DNA of 64,000 nucleotides from JAPUME01 sp027294185. GTDB taxonomy: Bacteria > Acidobacteriota > Terriglobia > UBA7540 > JAPUME01. The notes beneath the pieces are model-generated. The model was not told where the DNA came from. It saw only the letters and a list, made by a program, of their open reading frames with translations, and made no database searches. The position numbers and the translations under genes were made by a program. The DNA lies in NCBI GenBank assembly GCA_963555835.3, contig CAUVWZ020000002.1, positions 1,984,001 to 2,048,000 of the forward strand, read 5' to 3'. Positions within the stretch are counted from its first letter, which is position 1; each line of letters starts with the position of its first letter. Positions 45,836 to 60,800 of this stretch are shown piece after piece.

Positions 45836-47170
45836 TTGGCCAAAGACAGGAAGAAGTCTGTATCAATCCGGTCTCCCAAAGGAAAACTGGGAGTCTTGAT
45901 TCCCGGCATGGGAGCGGTGGCGACGACCTTTATCGCCGGCGTGGAGGCGGTGCGTCGCGGATTAGCGCCGCCCGTAGGGTCTCTCACGCAAATGGGCACG
46001 GTTCGGCTCAGCAAGCGTACCGAGGGACGGACTCCCAAGATCAAAGATTTTGTTCCCCTGGCGAAGCTGGAGGATCTGGTCTTCGGAGGCTGGGACGTTT
46101 TCCCCGACAACTGTTACGAGGCTGCGCTGAAAGCGGGTGTTCTCGAATACCCGTTGTTGGAGCAGCTTCGGGATTATCTTTCAACGATTGCCCCCATGCC
46201 CGCTGTTTTCGACCGCCGTTATGTCAAGCGGCTTCATGGCACCCATGTAAAACGTGCCAAAACCAAGATGGACCTCGCCGACAAGGTGATGGAAGACATT
46301 GCGCGCTTCAAGGAAACCCAGGGCCTTTCCCGCGTGGTGATGGCCTGGTGCGGCTCGACGGAAGTCTTCATGAAACCCGGTCCGGTCCACAATTCCCTGG
46401 CTGCGTTTGAGCGAGGTCTTAAATCGAACAGCCCTCATATCTCCCCGAGCATGATTTACGCCTATGCCGCGCTCAAATCGAAAATTCCCTTTGCCAACGG
46501 CGCGCCGAACCTGACTCTTGAGACGCGCGCCCTTTCCCGGCTCGCACTCAAGAACAAAGTGCCCGTCTGCGGCAAGGACTTCAAGACAGGGCAAACCATG
46601 CTCAAAACCATCCTGGCACCGGGATTGAAATCCCGCCTGATTGGATTGCGAGGGTGGTTTTCCACCAACATCCTGGGCAATCGGGACGGCGAGGTCCTGG
46701 ACGACCCCGGCTCCTTCCGCACCAAGGAGGAGAGCAAGCTATCGGCGCTGGAATACATTCTCCAGCCCGATGTCTATCCCGAGCTCTACAGGGATATCTA
46801 CCATAAGGTTCGAATCAACTACTATCCGCCCCGCGGCGACAACAAGGAAGGCTGGGATAACATCGACATCTTCGGCTGGCTCGGCTACCCGATGCAGATC
46901 AAAGTCAATTTCCTCTGCCGGGACTCGATTCTGGCCGCGCCGCTGGTGCTGGACTTGGTATTGTTCCTCGACCTCGCACAGCGCTGCCCCACCATGGCAA
47001 AGAAGGGAATCCAGGAGTGGCTGAGCTTCTATTTCAAGAATCCCATGTGCGCGCCGGACCTCTACCCGGAGCACGACATGTTCATCCAGTTGATAAAGCT
47101 CAAGAACACCCTCCGCCACCTGCGCGGGGAGGAGTTGATCACCCACTTAGGGCTCGAATACTACGACTAG
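45836..47170 (+). CDS. ino1: Myo-inositol-1(3)-phosphate synthase
   Basis: About 444 residues. I start at TTG 45836 behind CAGGAGGG; upstream codons in the frame have no binding site. LGVLIPGMGAVATTFIAGVEAVRRG is the NAD Rossmann motif; TQMGTVRLSKR, NGAPNLTLETRAL, CGKDFKTGQTMLKTILAPGLKSR and GWFSTNILGNRDG are typical of inositol-phosphate synthase, which converts glucose 6-phosphate to inositol 1(3)-phosphate. The gene lies 154 bp behind the GT4 gene on the same strand. It can feed inositol lipids, phosphatidylinositol, or glycosyl-inositol solutes. Confidence 0.92.
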   Translation: MAKDRKKSVSIRSPKGKLGVLIPGMGAVATTFIAGVEAVRRGLAPPVGSLTQMGTVRLSKRTEGRTPKIKDFVPLAKLEDLVFGGWDVFPDNCYEAALKAGVLEYPLLEQLRDYLSTIAPMPAVFDRRYVKRLHGTHVKRAKTKMDLADKVMEDIARFKETQGLSRVVMAWCGSTEVFMKPGPVHNSLAAFERGLKSNSPHISPSMIYAYAALKSKIPFANGAPNLTLETRALSRLALKNKVPVCGKDFKTGQTMLKTILAPGLKSRLIGLRGWFSTNILGNRDGEVLDDPGSFRTKEESKLSALEYILQPDVYPELYRDIYHKVRINYYPPRGDNKEGWDNIDIFGWLGYPMQIKVNFLCRDSILAAPLVLDLVLFLDLAQRCPTMAKKGIQEWLSFYFKNPMCAPDLYPEHDMFIQLIKLKNTLRHLRGEELITHLGLEYYD

Positions 47171-47335
47171 AGTCCACCGCCGCTCGGGGCAGGCTCCAAT
47201 TGTCTCACCACCCCCAGGAGGGAAAAGAATTTTTGCCGACCCTGCATGCAGTCTTCTTAATTACCCCCTACAGGACCCCGAAACGGGCTCCCGGGCGGGC
47301 CCAAGTGATTGAGCCAATTAAGAAAACATTTACTC

Positions 47336-47364
47336 TTGCAATTTGACTTCCTTTTGAGTAAAGT
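47336..47364 (+). promoter_or_regulatory. Promoter of the tRNA-tuf operon
   Basis: -35 TTGCAA (47336-47341), 17 bases, then -10 TAAAGT (47359-47364). Start near 47371, nine bases before tRNA-Thr. Both boxes are four of six to consensus. Confidence 0.45.
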
Positions 47365-47379
47365 GTTTGGATGGCGTGG

Positions 47380-47451
47380 GCTGGCGTAGCTCAGTGGAAG
47401 AGCATCTGATTTGTAATCAGAGGGTCGGGGGTTCAAATCCCTTCGCCAGCT
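47380..47451 (+). tRNA. tRNA-Thr (UGU)
   Basis: Acceptor GCTGGCG/CGCCAGC, anticodon loop TTTGTAA with UGU, D loop GCTCAGTGGAAGAGC and T loop TTCAAAT. No encoded CCA. It is the first of a four-tRNA string before tuf. Confidence 0.96.
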
Positions 47452-47658
47452 CTTTCTGAGTTACAGAGTTCGGCAGCAAAAGGGGCAGGGGCAGAGAGCA
47501 CAATTACTCCCGATATTCTATTGGGAACTCTCGTCTGGGCTTGGATTCTTAAGGAAAAGCTTCCCCGTGCAAAATCGAACACCTGCCAGAGGTTTGGACA
47601 GGACCTGCGGGTGAACAAGCGGCTCCATCGAACCCCGAATGGAATGTCGATAAGGTGC

Positions 47659-47747
47659 GGACAGGTGGCCGAGTGGCTAAAGGCAGCAGACTGTAAATCT
47701 GCCGCTCCTTGCGAGCTACGGAGGTTCGAATCCTCCCCTGTCCACCA
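47659..47747 (+). tRNA. tRNA-Tyr (GUA)
   Basis: Acceptor GGACAGG/CCTGTCC, anticodon loop CTGTAAA with GUA, long variable arm and an encoded CCA. Tyr is a class II tRNA, as seen. Confidence 0.96.
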
Positions 47748-47780
47748 GGACACGGTTTTGGCATTGGCAAGTTCTCTTAC

Positions 47781-47853
47781 GCCGATGTAGCTCAGTCGGT
47801 AGAGCACGTCCTTGGTAAGGACGGGGTCGCCGGTTCAATTCCGGCCATCGGCT
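47781..47853 (+). tRNA. tRNA-Thr (GGU)
   Basis: Acceptor GCCGATG/CATCGGC, anticodon loop TTGGTAA with GGU. No encoded CCA. It lies 33 bases behind tRNA-Tyr. Confidence 0.96.
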
Positions 47854-48048
47854 CTGAACATTGATTCTGAAGCGCCCTAGAGGGAATGCCAGCGAGTAAT
47901 ATCAGCCGCGTCGGCCGCGGGAGCCTGGGGAGCAGTCTCTGCCGGCGTATGCGTAGGAAGCGAGCGGGGTCCCCCTCGGGCTGTGGGACCCACAGGATAA
48001 GGCCGCCGCTTTTCGGTGCGGGGTTGGGTTGCGAATAGCGGATCCAAG

Positions 48049-48123
48049 GCGGGCGTAACTCAGTGGTAGAGTCACGGCCTTCCAAGCCGTTGGTCGCCGG
48101 TTCGAATCCGGTCGCCCGCTCCA
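48049..48123 (+). tRNA. tRNA-Gly (UCC)
   Basis: Acceptor GCGGGCG/CGCCCGC, anticodon loop CTTCCAA with UCC, encoded CCA. It lies 195 bases behind tRNA-Thr(GGU) and 108 bases before tuf. Confidence 0.96.
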
Positions 48124-48231
48124 ATACCCTGTTCATAGAATTTGCCCTTAGGTGCGTTTGCAGGCGAACACGAGACATCAGTATTGAGGTTCCCCAACAG
48201 ATTTCAGAGAAATTCCTGAGCGGAGCGAGCG

Positions 48232-49422
<1,191 letters not shown>

Positions 49423-49423
49423 C

Positions 49424-49445
49424 GCAGGGGCAGGGAGAGCCCTGC
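49424..49445 (+). terminator. Hairpin between tuf and rpmG
   Basis: GCAGGG (49424-49429) and CCCTGC (49440-49445) form a 6-base-pair stem with a 10-base loop directly behind the tuf stop. No T-run follows, so it may reduce rather than stop transcription into rpmG, or be a processing site. Confidence 0.3.
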
Positions 49446-49465
49446 GGGGATCTGGATAACGGACT

Positions 49466-49615
49466 ATGCGCGACATCATTACTTTGCAATGTGGTGAATG
49501 CAAACATCGAAACTACACCACCACTCGAAACAAGAAGAAACAGCAGGATCGGTTGGAGCTCAAGAAATTCTGCCCCCATTGTCGGCACCATACCGGGCAT
49601 AAGGAAGTGAAATAG
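49466..49615 (+). CDS. rpmG: 50S ribosomal protein L33
   Basis: A 49-residue protein, MRDIITLQCGECKHRNYTTTRNKKKQ and on to KEVK. The two CxxC pairs (CGEC and CPHC) mark the zinc-binding (C+) L33 type. It lies between tuf and tRNA-Trp, a usual location. ATG 49466; the gap from tuf is 43 bases. Confidence 0.96.
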   Translation: MRDIITLQCGECKHRNYTTTRNKKKQQDRLELKKFCPHCRHHTGHKEVK

Positions 49616-49691
49616 CAGGCGACTTTGCAGACAGCCGGAAGAGCTGTTTTTTGAGACCCGTGGCTCGCAGCAGGAAAGCGTTGGCTTCGCA

Positions 49692-49766
49692 AGGGGAGTA
49701 AGTTCAACGGTAGACTGCCGGTCTCCAAAACCGGACGTGGGGGTTCGAATCCCTCCTCCCCTGCCA
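49692..49766 (+). tRNA. tRNA-Trp (CCA)
   Basis: Acceptor AGGGGAG/CTCCCCT, anticodon loop CTCCAAA with CCA, encoded CCA end. It lies between rpmG and secE. Confidence 0.97.
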
Positions 49767-49788
49767 GACCAGGAGTACGGAACCAACA

Positions 49789-50052
49789 ATGCCAGAAGGA
49801 ATTCGAACGGAAAAGAATATGCCTGTCTGGTTGCGCGATTGGGTGGAGTTCCCTCGCCGCGCCACTGAATACGTCGGCGAAGTCCGCGGTGAAATGAGAC
49901 GCGTGACCTGGCCGGGACGACAGGAAATTTACGGAACCACGGTCGTCGTCATCATCACCGTCTTCGTTTTCGGCTTGTTCTTCTTCGTGGTGGACGCTCT
50001 CTTTAGCCTGGGGGTTAACAACCTCCTCGATACCCTGCGGGGACTGATTTAA
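49789..50052 (+). CDS. secE: Preprotein translocase subunit SecE
   Basis: An 87-residue short-form SecE with one membrane helix near the C-terminus (VVVIITVFVFGLFFFVVDALF). VRGEMRRVTWPGRQEIYGTT is the conserved cytosolic amphipathic helix. The N-terminus is short and charged, and ATG 49789 is used, though the ATG at codon 11 is possible. SecE clamps SecY in the inner-membrane translocon. It lies between tRNA-Trp and nusG, as in many bacteria. Confidence 0.95.
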   Translation: MPEGIRTEKNMPVWLRDWVEFPRRATEYVGEVRGEMRRVTWPGRQEIYGTTVVVIITVFVFGLFFFVVDALFSLGVNNLLDTLRGLI

Positions 50053-50113
50053 GGATTAGCCTGGAGCCGGCTGATTCGGGACGAATGTTTCAGAACAACA
50101 GCGTACAAAATCC

Positions 50114-50647
50114 ATGTCAAAACAGTGGTACATCATTCACGCCTACTCGGGCTTTGAAAGGAAAGTAGCGGAGACGCTCAAGAGCCGCGTGCAGGCCGCC
50201 AAGGTGGACAAGCAGTTCGGCGAAATCATGATTCCCACCGAGGATGTCATCGAAATTCGCGGAGGGAAGAAGATCGTCAGTTCCAAGCTCTTCTACCCCG
50301 GCTATATTCTGGTGGAAATGGAGATGGATGACCAGACCTGGCACCTCGTAAGGTCCACGCCGAGAGTCACCGGCTTCGTGGGTCCCGGAAACAACCCCAC
50401 ACCGCTGAGTGAGGACGAGGTCCATCGCATCATCCACAGCGTGGAAGATGCCGCCGAAAATCCGAAGCCGAGGATGATTTTCGAGAAAAACGAGACCGTC
50501 AAAGTTACCGACGGCCCATTCAAGGATTTCTCCGCTGAGGTGGAAGAGGTAAATCCCGAGCGAAATACGCTGCGCGTCATGGTGACGATTTTCGGACGCG
50601 CCACCCCGGTGGAGCTGGATTTCTATCAGGTCGAGAAGATCACGTAG
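50114..50647 (+). CDS. nusG: Transcription termination/antitermination protein NusG
   Basis: A 177-residue NusG: KQWYIIHAYSGFERKVAETL starts the NGN domain and VKVTDGPFKDFSAEVEEVNPERNTLRVMVTIFGRATPVELDFYQVEKI is the KOW domain. It binds RNA polymerase beta' and links it to the ribosome or Rho. It has no lineage insertion. It follows secE by 61 bases. Confidence 0.98.
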   Translation: MSKQWYIIHAYSGFERKVAETLKSRVQAAKVDKQFGEIMIPTEDVIEIRGGKKIVSSKLFYPGYILVEMEMDDQTWHLVRSTPRVTGFVGPGNNPTPLSEDEVHRIIHSVEDAAENPKPRMIFEKNETVKVTDGPFKDFSAEVEEVNPERNTLRVMVTIFGRATPVELDFYQVEKIT

Positions 50648-50656
50648 GCACCCGGC

Positions 50657-50681
50657 GGCTCGCAGGCTTCTGAGGCGAGCC
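50657..50681 (+). promoter_or_regulatory. Hairpin between nusG and rplK
   Basis: GGCTCGC (50657-50663) and GCGAGCC (50675-50681) form a perfect 7-base stem with an 11-base loop. In many bacteria the rplK-rplA leader holds an L1 binding site; this hairpin is in the right place, though the exact L1 motif was not verified. Confidence 0.35.
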
Positions 50682-50717
50682 ACCCCACGGCTCTAGATTG
50701 AACCCGGACGGTACCCG

Positions 50718-51152
50718 ATGGCGAAAAGAATCAACGCACTCATCAAGCTTCAAATCCCTGCCGGCAAGGCAACGCCGGCTCCGCCGGTGGGCCCCGCCCT
50801 GGGCCAGCACGGCGTGAACATCATGGATTTCTGCAAGGCGTTCAACGCCAAGACCTCGGCGCGCGATAAGGAGGGATTAATCATCCCGGTCGTCATTACC
50901 GTCTATCACGACCGCTCGATCAGCTTCATCACCAAGACACCGCCGGCTCCGGTTCTATTGAAGCGGGCTGCGGGGCTGGCCAAGGGGTCCGGCGAACCGA
51001 ACAAGAATAAAGTGGGGAAAGTCACTCCCCAGCAGGTGGAAGAGATCGCGCGCACCAAGATGCCCGACCTTAATTGCGTGGATCTGAAGTCCGCGATTCG
51101 AACCGTTGAGGGGACGGCGCGCAGCATGGGCATCGAGATCGCATCCGGATAA
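50718..51152 (+). CDS. rplK: 50S ribosomal protein L11
   Basis: A 144-residue L11: INALIKLQIPAGKATPAPPVGPALGQHGVNIMDFCKAFNAKT is the typical N-terminal domain, including the proline-rich PPVGPALGQHG segment bound by thiostrepton. The C-terminal domain carries TARSMGIEI. It binds the GTPase centre of 23S rRNA. It lies 11 bases upstream of rplA. Confidence 0.98.
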   Translation: MAKRINALIKLQIPAGKATPAPPVGPALGQHGVNIMDFCKAFNAKTSARDKEGLIIPVVITVYHDRSISFITKTPPAPVLLKRAAGLAKGSGEPNKNKVGKVTPQQVEEIARTKMPDLNCVDLKSAIRTVEGTARSMGIEIASG

Positions 51153-51163
51153 CGAGAACCACC

Positions 51164-51856
51164 ATGAATAACGGAAAGAATTTTCGCAAAGCCGTCGAGC
51201 AGGTGGAAGAGAAGCCCTACAAGCTGTCTGTCGCCATGGAGCTGCTCAAGAAGGTTGCATTCGCCAAGTTCGACGAAACGGTCGAGGTTTCCATGTCTCT
51301 GGGGGTTGACCCCAAGCACGCCGACCAGATGGTGCGCGGCACGGTGCAGCTACCCCACGGGCTGGGAAAAACCGTTCGAGTCATCGTCATCGCCTCCACG
51401 GATAAGATTCGTGAGGCCCGCGAGGCGGGCGCCGACGAAGCCGGAGGGGATGACATCGTCCAGAAAATCCAGGGCGGTTGGTTGGATTTTGACGCTGTGG
51501 TCGCCACGCCGGACATGATGCGTTCGGTCGGAAAGCTTGGAAGGGTGCTTGGCCCACGTGGGCTGATGCCCAACCCAAAGACCGGAACGGTTACCTTCGA
51601 AGTCGCCAAGGCAGTGAAGGACGTAAAAGCCGGAAAAGTGGAGTTCCGTGTGGATAAGGGCGGAAACATCCATGCCCCGGTGGGAAAAGCGTCGTTTGAC
51701 GCCGCACGGCTGACCGAGAACGCTTCCGCCCTGATTTCCAGCGTCCTGCGGGCCAAACCGGCCGCCTCAAAGGGCCACTACGTAAAAAGCGTGACGGTCT
51801 CCTCCACCATGGGACCGGGTATCCCGGTGGAAGTGGAAACCTCAGCCTCGGATTAG
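51164..51856 (+). CDS. rplA: 50S ribosomal protein L1
   Basis: A 230-residue L1: AVEQVEEKPYKLSVAMELLKKVAFAKFDETVEVSMSLGVDPKHADQMVRGTVQLPHGLGKTVRV, then TPDMMRSVGKLGRVLGPRGLMPNPKTGTVT, both signature blocks. It forms the L1 stalk and likely represses its own operon. It ends 27 bases before rplJ, leaving no space for the usual L10 leader. Confidence 0.98.
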   Translation: MNNGKNFRKAVEQVEEKPYKLSVAMELLKKVAFAKFDETVEVSMSLGVDPKHADQMVRGTVQLPHGLGKTVRVIVIASTDKIREAREAGADEAGGDDIVQKIQGGWLDFDAVVATPDMMRSVGKLGRVLGPRGLMPNPKTGTVTFEVAKAVKDVKAGKVEFRVDKGGNIHAPVGKASFDAARLTENASALISSVLRAKPAASKGHYVKSVTVSSTMGPGIPVEVETSASD

Positions 51857-51883
51857 GGATCGAGAGACAAAGGGATCGCATCG

Positions 51884-52408
51884 ATGAAGCATGAGGAAAA
51901 ACAGAAACAGGTAGAAGCCCTGCGGGAGCAGTTGAAAGATTCGAAGACCCTGATCTTGAGCGCCTTTGAAGGCTTGAAGGTCAGCCAGGACGTCGAACTC
52001 CGCAGGAAGATGAGATCCGCCGGCGCATCCTACAAGGTGGTCAAGAACAGCCTTCTCGAGCGTGCAGCCAAAGGAACACCCGCCGAACCGGTGGCCCAGG
52101 ATTTGCGCGGGACCACATCTGTGGCCCGAACTGAAGGAGACCCGGTGGCACTGGCCAAGTTGATCGTCGCCTATGCGAAGGAGCATCCCGCTTTCACCTT
52201 CAAGGCCGGCATAGTCGAAGGCCGTGCCATATCGCTCGAATCGCTGAAACAAATTGCGAGCATTCCTTCCAGGGAGGCGCTCTATGCCCAGATCGCGGGG
52301 GTCGTAGGAGCCACGCTGCAACGCACGCTGTCGGCGGTGAACGCCCTTTCCCGGCAGATTGCCTTCCTGGTTCAGGAAGCGGAAAAGAAGCAGAAATTTC
52401 AGTCTTGA
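51884..52408 (+). CDS. rplJ: 50S ribosomal protein L10
   Basis: A 174-residue L10: EEKQKQVEALREQLKDSKTLILSAFEGLKVSQDVELRRKMRSAGASYKVVKNSLLERAAKGTPAE is the 23S-binding N-terminal domain; the C-terminal helix binds L7/L12 dimers. It is separated from rplA by only 27 bases, so the rplJ attenuation or L10 leader found in many bacteria is absent or lies inside rplA. The start ATG 51884 is preceded by AGGGAT. Confidence 0.97.
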   Translation: MKHEEKQKQVEALREQLKDSKTLILSAFEGLKVSQDVELRRKMRSAGASYKVVKNSLLERAAKGTPAEPVAQDLRGTTSVARTEGDPVALAKLIVAYAKEHPAFTFKAGIVEGRAISLESLKQIASIPSREALYAQIAGVVGATLQRTLSAVNALSRQIAFLVQEAEKKQKFQS

Positions 52409-52478
52409 AGCGAGACTTGATCCGCTAAAGACAAACTTGGAAATCATTCAGTAATCTGTTGAGGAGGAAACCCACAAA

Positions 52479-52868
52479 ATGTCGGAACGAGTCGATAAAA
52501 CCCTGGAAGAGATGAAAAGCTGGACGCTACTGGAAGCAGCCGACTTCGTAAAGAAGTTCGAAGAAGCTTTCGGGGTTTCTGCAGCCGCTGCCCTTGCAGG
52601 AGTCGCGCCGGCAGGGGCGGCCCCCGGCGGCGAAGCGGCGGGAGCCATTGAAGAAAAGACCGAGTTCACGGTCGTGCTGACCGCCGTAGGCGACAAGAAG
52701 ATCAATGTGATCAAAGCCGTGCGTGAGGTGACGAGCCTGGGCCTGAAGGAAGCCAAGGACCTGGTCGATGCCGCCCCCAAGCCGATCAAAGAAGGTATCA
52801 GCAAAGATGACGCCGACGCCATGCAGAAGAAGTTCACCGATGTCGGCGCTACAGTAGAGATTACCTAG
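52479..52868 (+). CDS. rplL: 50S ribosomal protein L7/L12
   Basis: A 129-residue L7/L12. The N-terminal dimerisation helix, an Ala/Pro/Gly-rich hinge (ALAGVAPAGAAPGGEAAG) and the C-terminal factor-binding domain with KINVIKAVREVTSLGLKEAKDLVDAAPKPIKEGISKDDADAMQKKFTDVGATVEI are all present. GGAGG lies upstream of ATG 52479. It is the stalk protein that recruits translational GTPases. A strong hairpin follows its stop. Confidence 0.98.
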   Translation: MSERVDKTLEEMKSWTLLEAADFVKKFEEAFGVSAAAALAGVAPAGAAPGGEAAGAIEEKTEFTVVLTAVGDKKINVIKAVREVTSLGLKEAKDLVDAAPKPIKEGISKDDADAMQKKFTDVGATVEIT

Positions 52869-52893
52869 ACATTGAATAACTGTCTCTTGAATT

Positions 52894-52911
52894 GCAGGGC
52901 GACGGCCCTGC
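52894..52911 (+). terminator. Perfect hairpin in the rplL-rpoB intergenic region
   Basis: GCAGGGC (52894-52900) and GCCCTGC (52905-52911) pair perfectly around a GACG loop. In E. coli the rplL-rpoB gap holds an attenuator and an RNase III site. The position fits, but there is no T-run, so it may be a processing signal or partial terminator balancing ribosomal protein and RNA polymerase synthesis. Confidence 0.4.
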
Positions 52912-53089
52912 ATCCGAAAAAGGGCTGCGATTGAAGAAAATCTCACCTCCACTTGTGAACAATCCTCTCGATTTACCAGGGAGCTCCCACGCTCAAGGGA
53001 AACCCCGGTCTACCGCCTGGCAGCAGCAACTTTCACGCCCGGTCTGAATACCGGCGTGTGCCACGAAAAGAATTTAAGGAGTCTCAAGA

Positions 53090-57748
<4,659 letters not shown>

Positions 57749-57815
57749 AGAATTACCATTGGGCACTGGAGAGATTCACTGACTCTCTCCCCGCATTCCC
57801 CTGAAGGAGGATCCA

Positions 57816-60800
57816 TTGTATCGCAGCAGCCCTTATGATCGTGTGAGTCCGGTTGTCGATTTCGACAGCATCCGCATCAGCCTCGCTTCACCGGAAAAGA
57901 TCCGGTCGTGGTCGCACGGCCAGGTAACCAAACCTGAGACCATCAACTACCGGACTTTCAAGCCGGAGCGCGAAGGCCTGTTCTGCGCCCGGATCTTCGG
58001 ACCGGTGACCGACTGGGAATGCTTGTGCGGCAAGTACAAACGAATGAAGCATCGAGGCGTGATTTGCGACAAGTGCGGCGTCGAAGTCACCCTCTCCAAA
58101 GTGCGGCGCGAGCGCATGGGCCACATCGAGCTGGCCGCGCCCTGCTCCCACGTCTGGTTCTTTAAGGGACTTCCGAGCCGCATCGGGCACCTGCTGGACA
58201 TTTCCCTGCGCGACCTGGAGCGCATCCTCTACTTCGAAAGCTTCGTCGTCATCGACCCCGGCGATGCGCCGGTCAAGGAAAAGGAGCTCCTGAACGACGA
58301 GAAATACCGCGAATTGTCGCAGGAATACGGCAGCAAATTCCGCGCCACGATGGGTGCGGAAGCGATTAAGGAACTCCTGAAGCGTTTGGATGTGGAGGAG
58401 CTACGGAAGGAAATGCGGGAGAAGATGCGGACAGACGCCTCCCAGCAGAAGCGCACCAAGTACGCCAAGCGTCTGAAAGTCCTGGAAGCTTTCCGCAGAT
58501 CCTCCAACCGGCCCGAATGGATGATTCTCGATGTTATTCCAGTCATCCCCCCGGAACTGCGCCCGCTGGTTCCGCTCGACGGCGGCCGTTTCGCCACCTC
58601 GGACCTCAATGATCTCTACCGGCGCGTCATCAACCGCAACAACCGGCTAAAGAAGCTCATGGAGCTTCGTGCGCCCGAGGTCATCATCCGCAACGAAAAG
58701 CGGATGCTGCAGGAAGCAGTGGACGCCCTGTTCGACAATGGGCGTCGGGGACGCATCCTGCGCGGGGCCAACAACCGGCCCCTGAAGTCTCTTTCCGACA
58801 CACTGAAGGGCAAGCAAGGCCGCTTCCGGCAGAACCTGCTGGGAAAGCGCGTCGACTATTCGGGCCGTTCGGTAATCGTCGTCGGTCCGGAACTGAAGCT
58901 TCACCAGTGCGGATTGCCCAAGAAAATGGCCCTGGAGCTTTTCAAGCCCTTCATCTATCACCGGCTGGAACTGAGCGGCCAGTGCAGCACAATTAAGGCC
59001 GCTAAAGAGATCGTGGAGCGGCAGGATCCCATCGTTTGGGACATCCTGGAAGAGGTCATTCAGGACCATCCCGTCTTGCTGAACCGCGCTCCCACGCTTC
59101 ACCGGCTGGGCATTCAGGCCTTCGAACCCGTTCTGGTCGCGGGCAAGGCGATCAAAATCCACCCCCTGGTCTGCACGGCCTTCAATGCGGACTTTGACGG
59201 CGACCAGATGGCTGTCCACATCCCTCTTTCACCGGAGGCTCAAACCGAGGCTTCGGTGTTGATGCTCAGCTCGCACAACATCCTTTCGCCTGCAAACGGT
59301 CAGCCTCTGACGGTTCCCAGCCAGGACATCGTGCTGGGCTGCTACTACCTGACCAAGGAAAAGCCCGGGGCCCTCGGCGAGGGGAGTCTGTTCGCTTCTC
59401 CCGAAGAAGTCATCCTGGCGCTGGAAGTCGGCAAGGTGGAAACGCAGACGATGATCAAGCTGCGCTTTACGGGCCGTGTGATCGACCTCACCACTTCCTA
59501 CGACGACCAGGACATACTCCACACCGAACCCATTACCGTGAAGAACCATTTCATCGACACCACGGTGGGCCGGGTCATCTTCAACTCGCAGCTTCCCGAA
59601 GGAATGCCCTTCACCAACGGTCTGCTCCGCAAGAAGGGGCAAACCCAGATGGTGAACTACTGCTACCTGCGCTTCGGGATCGAGACCACGGTCGAGATGC
59701 TCGATTCGCTGAAGGACCTCGGGTTCCTTTACGCCACCAAGGCCGGCATCTCGATCGGCATCGATGACATGATCGTTCCTCTCGACAAGAAAGTGCTGGT
59801 CCGCAAGGCCGAAAAAGAGGTGATCGAGGTCGACCGTCAGTACCAGGAAGGCGCCATCACCCACGGCGAACGTTACAACAAGGTGATCGCCATCTGGTCG
59901 AACGTCACCGACCGCGTCTCGGACGAAATGTTCCGCGCCATGCAGGAAGAGGACTCCGAGGGCAAGCACTTCAACCCCATCTATATGATGGCCGACTCGG
60001 GTGCCCGCGGGTCCAAGCAACAGATTCGACAGCTTTCCGGCATGCGAGGCCTGATGGCGAAACCCTCGGGTGAGATTATCGAGACTCCGATCACCGCCAA
60101 CTTCCGCGAAGGACTCAACGTGCTGCAGTATTTCATCTCCACTCACGGCGCACGGAAGGGTTTGGCCGATACGGCGCTCAAGACCGCCGATTCCGGTTAC
60201 CTGACCCGCCGGCTGGTGGACGTGGCGCAGGACGTCATCATCTCTGAGGTTGATTGCGGAACGATCGATGGCATCTACGTCGGACCCATCGTCGAGAGCG
60301 GCGAGGTGATCGAGCCGCTGCGCGATCGCATCGTGGGCCGCGTCTCGCTCGAGCAGATCAAGGATTATGAAAACAAACTCATCGTGGACATCAACCAGGA
60401 GATCGATGAGGATCTTGCCAACACGGTCCAATCAGCGGGCATTGAGCGGGTGAAAATCCGCTCCGTACTGACTTGCGAAACGCGGCGCGGAGTCTGCGTC
60501 CGCTGCTATGGGCGAAACCTCGCCACCGGCCGTGCGGTGGAGCGGGGCGAAGCCGTCGGCGTCATCGCCGCTCAATCCATCGGCGAGCCCGGCACTCAGC
60601 TCACCATGAGGACGTTCCACATCGGCGGAACGGCAAGCCGAGTCGCCGAGCAATCCACCCTGGAAGTGAAAAACTCCGGGTTCCTCAAGTATCAATCCCT
60701 CTCCACCGTCCGCAACAAGGACGGCCAGTTCGTGGCAATGAATCGGAATGGTTCGGTCGCCGTGGTCGACGATAAAGGACGAGAGCGGGAGCGCTATGCT

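Noticed and set aside
47854..48048. Extra RNA gene in the gap between tRNA-Thr(GGU) and tRNA-Gly
   Set aside because: I found no cloverleaf or other structured element in these 195 bases beyond GC-rich short repeats.
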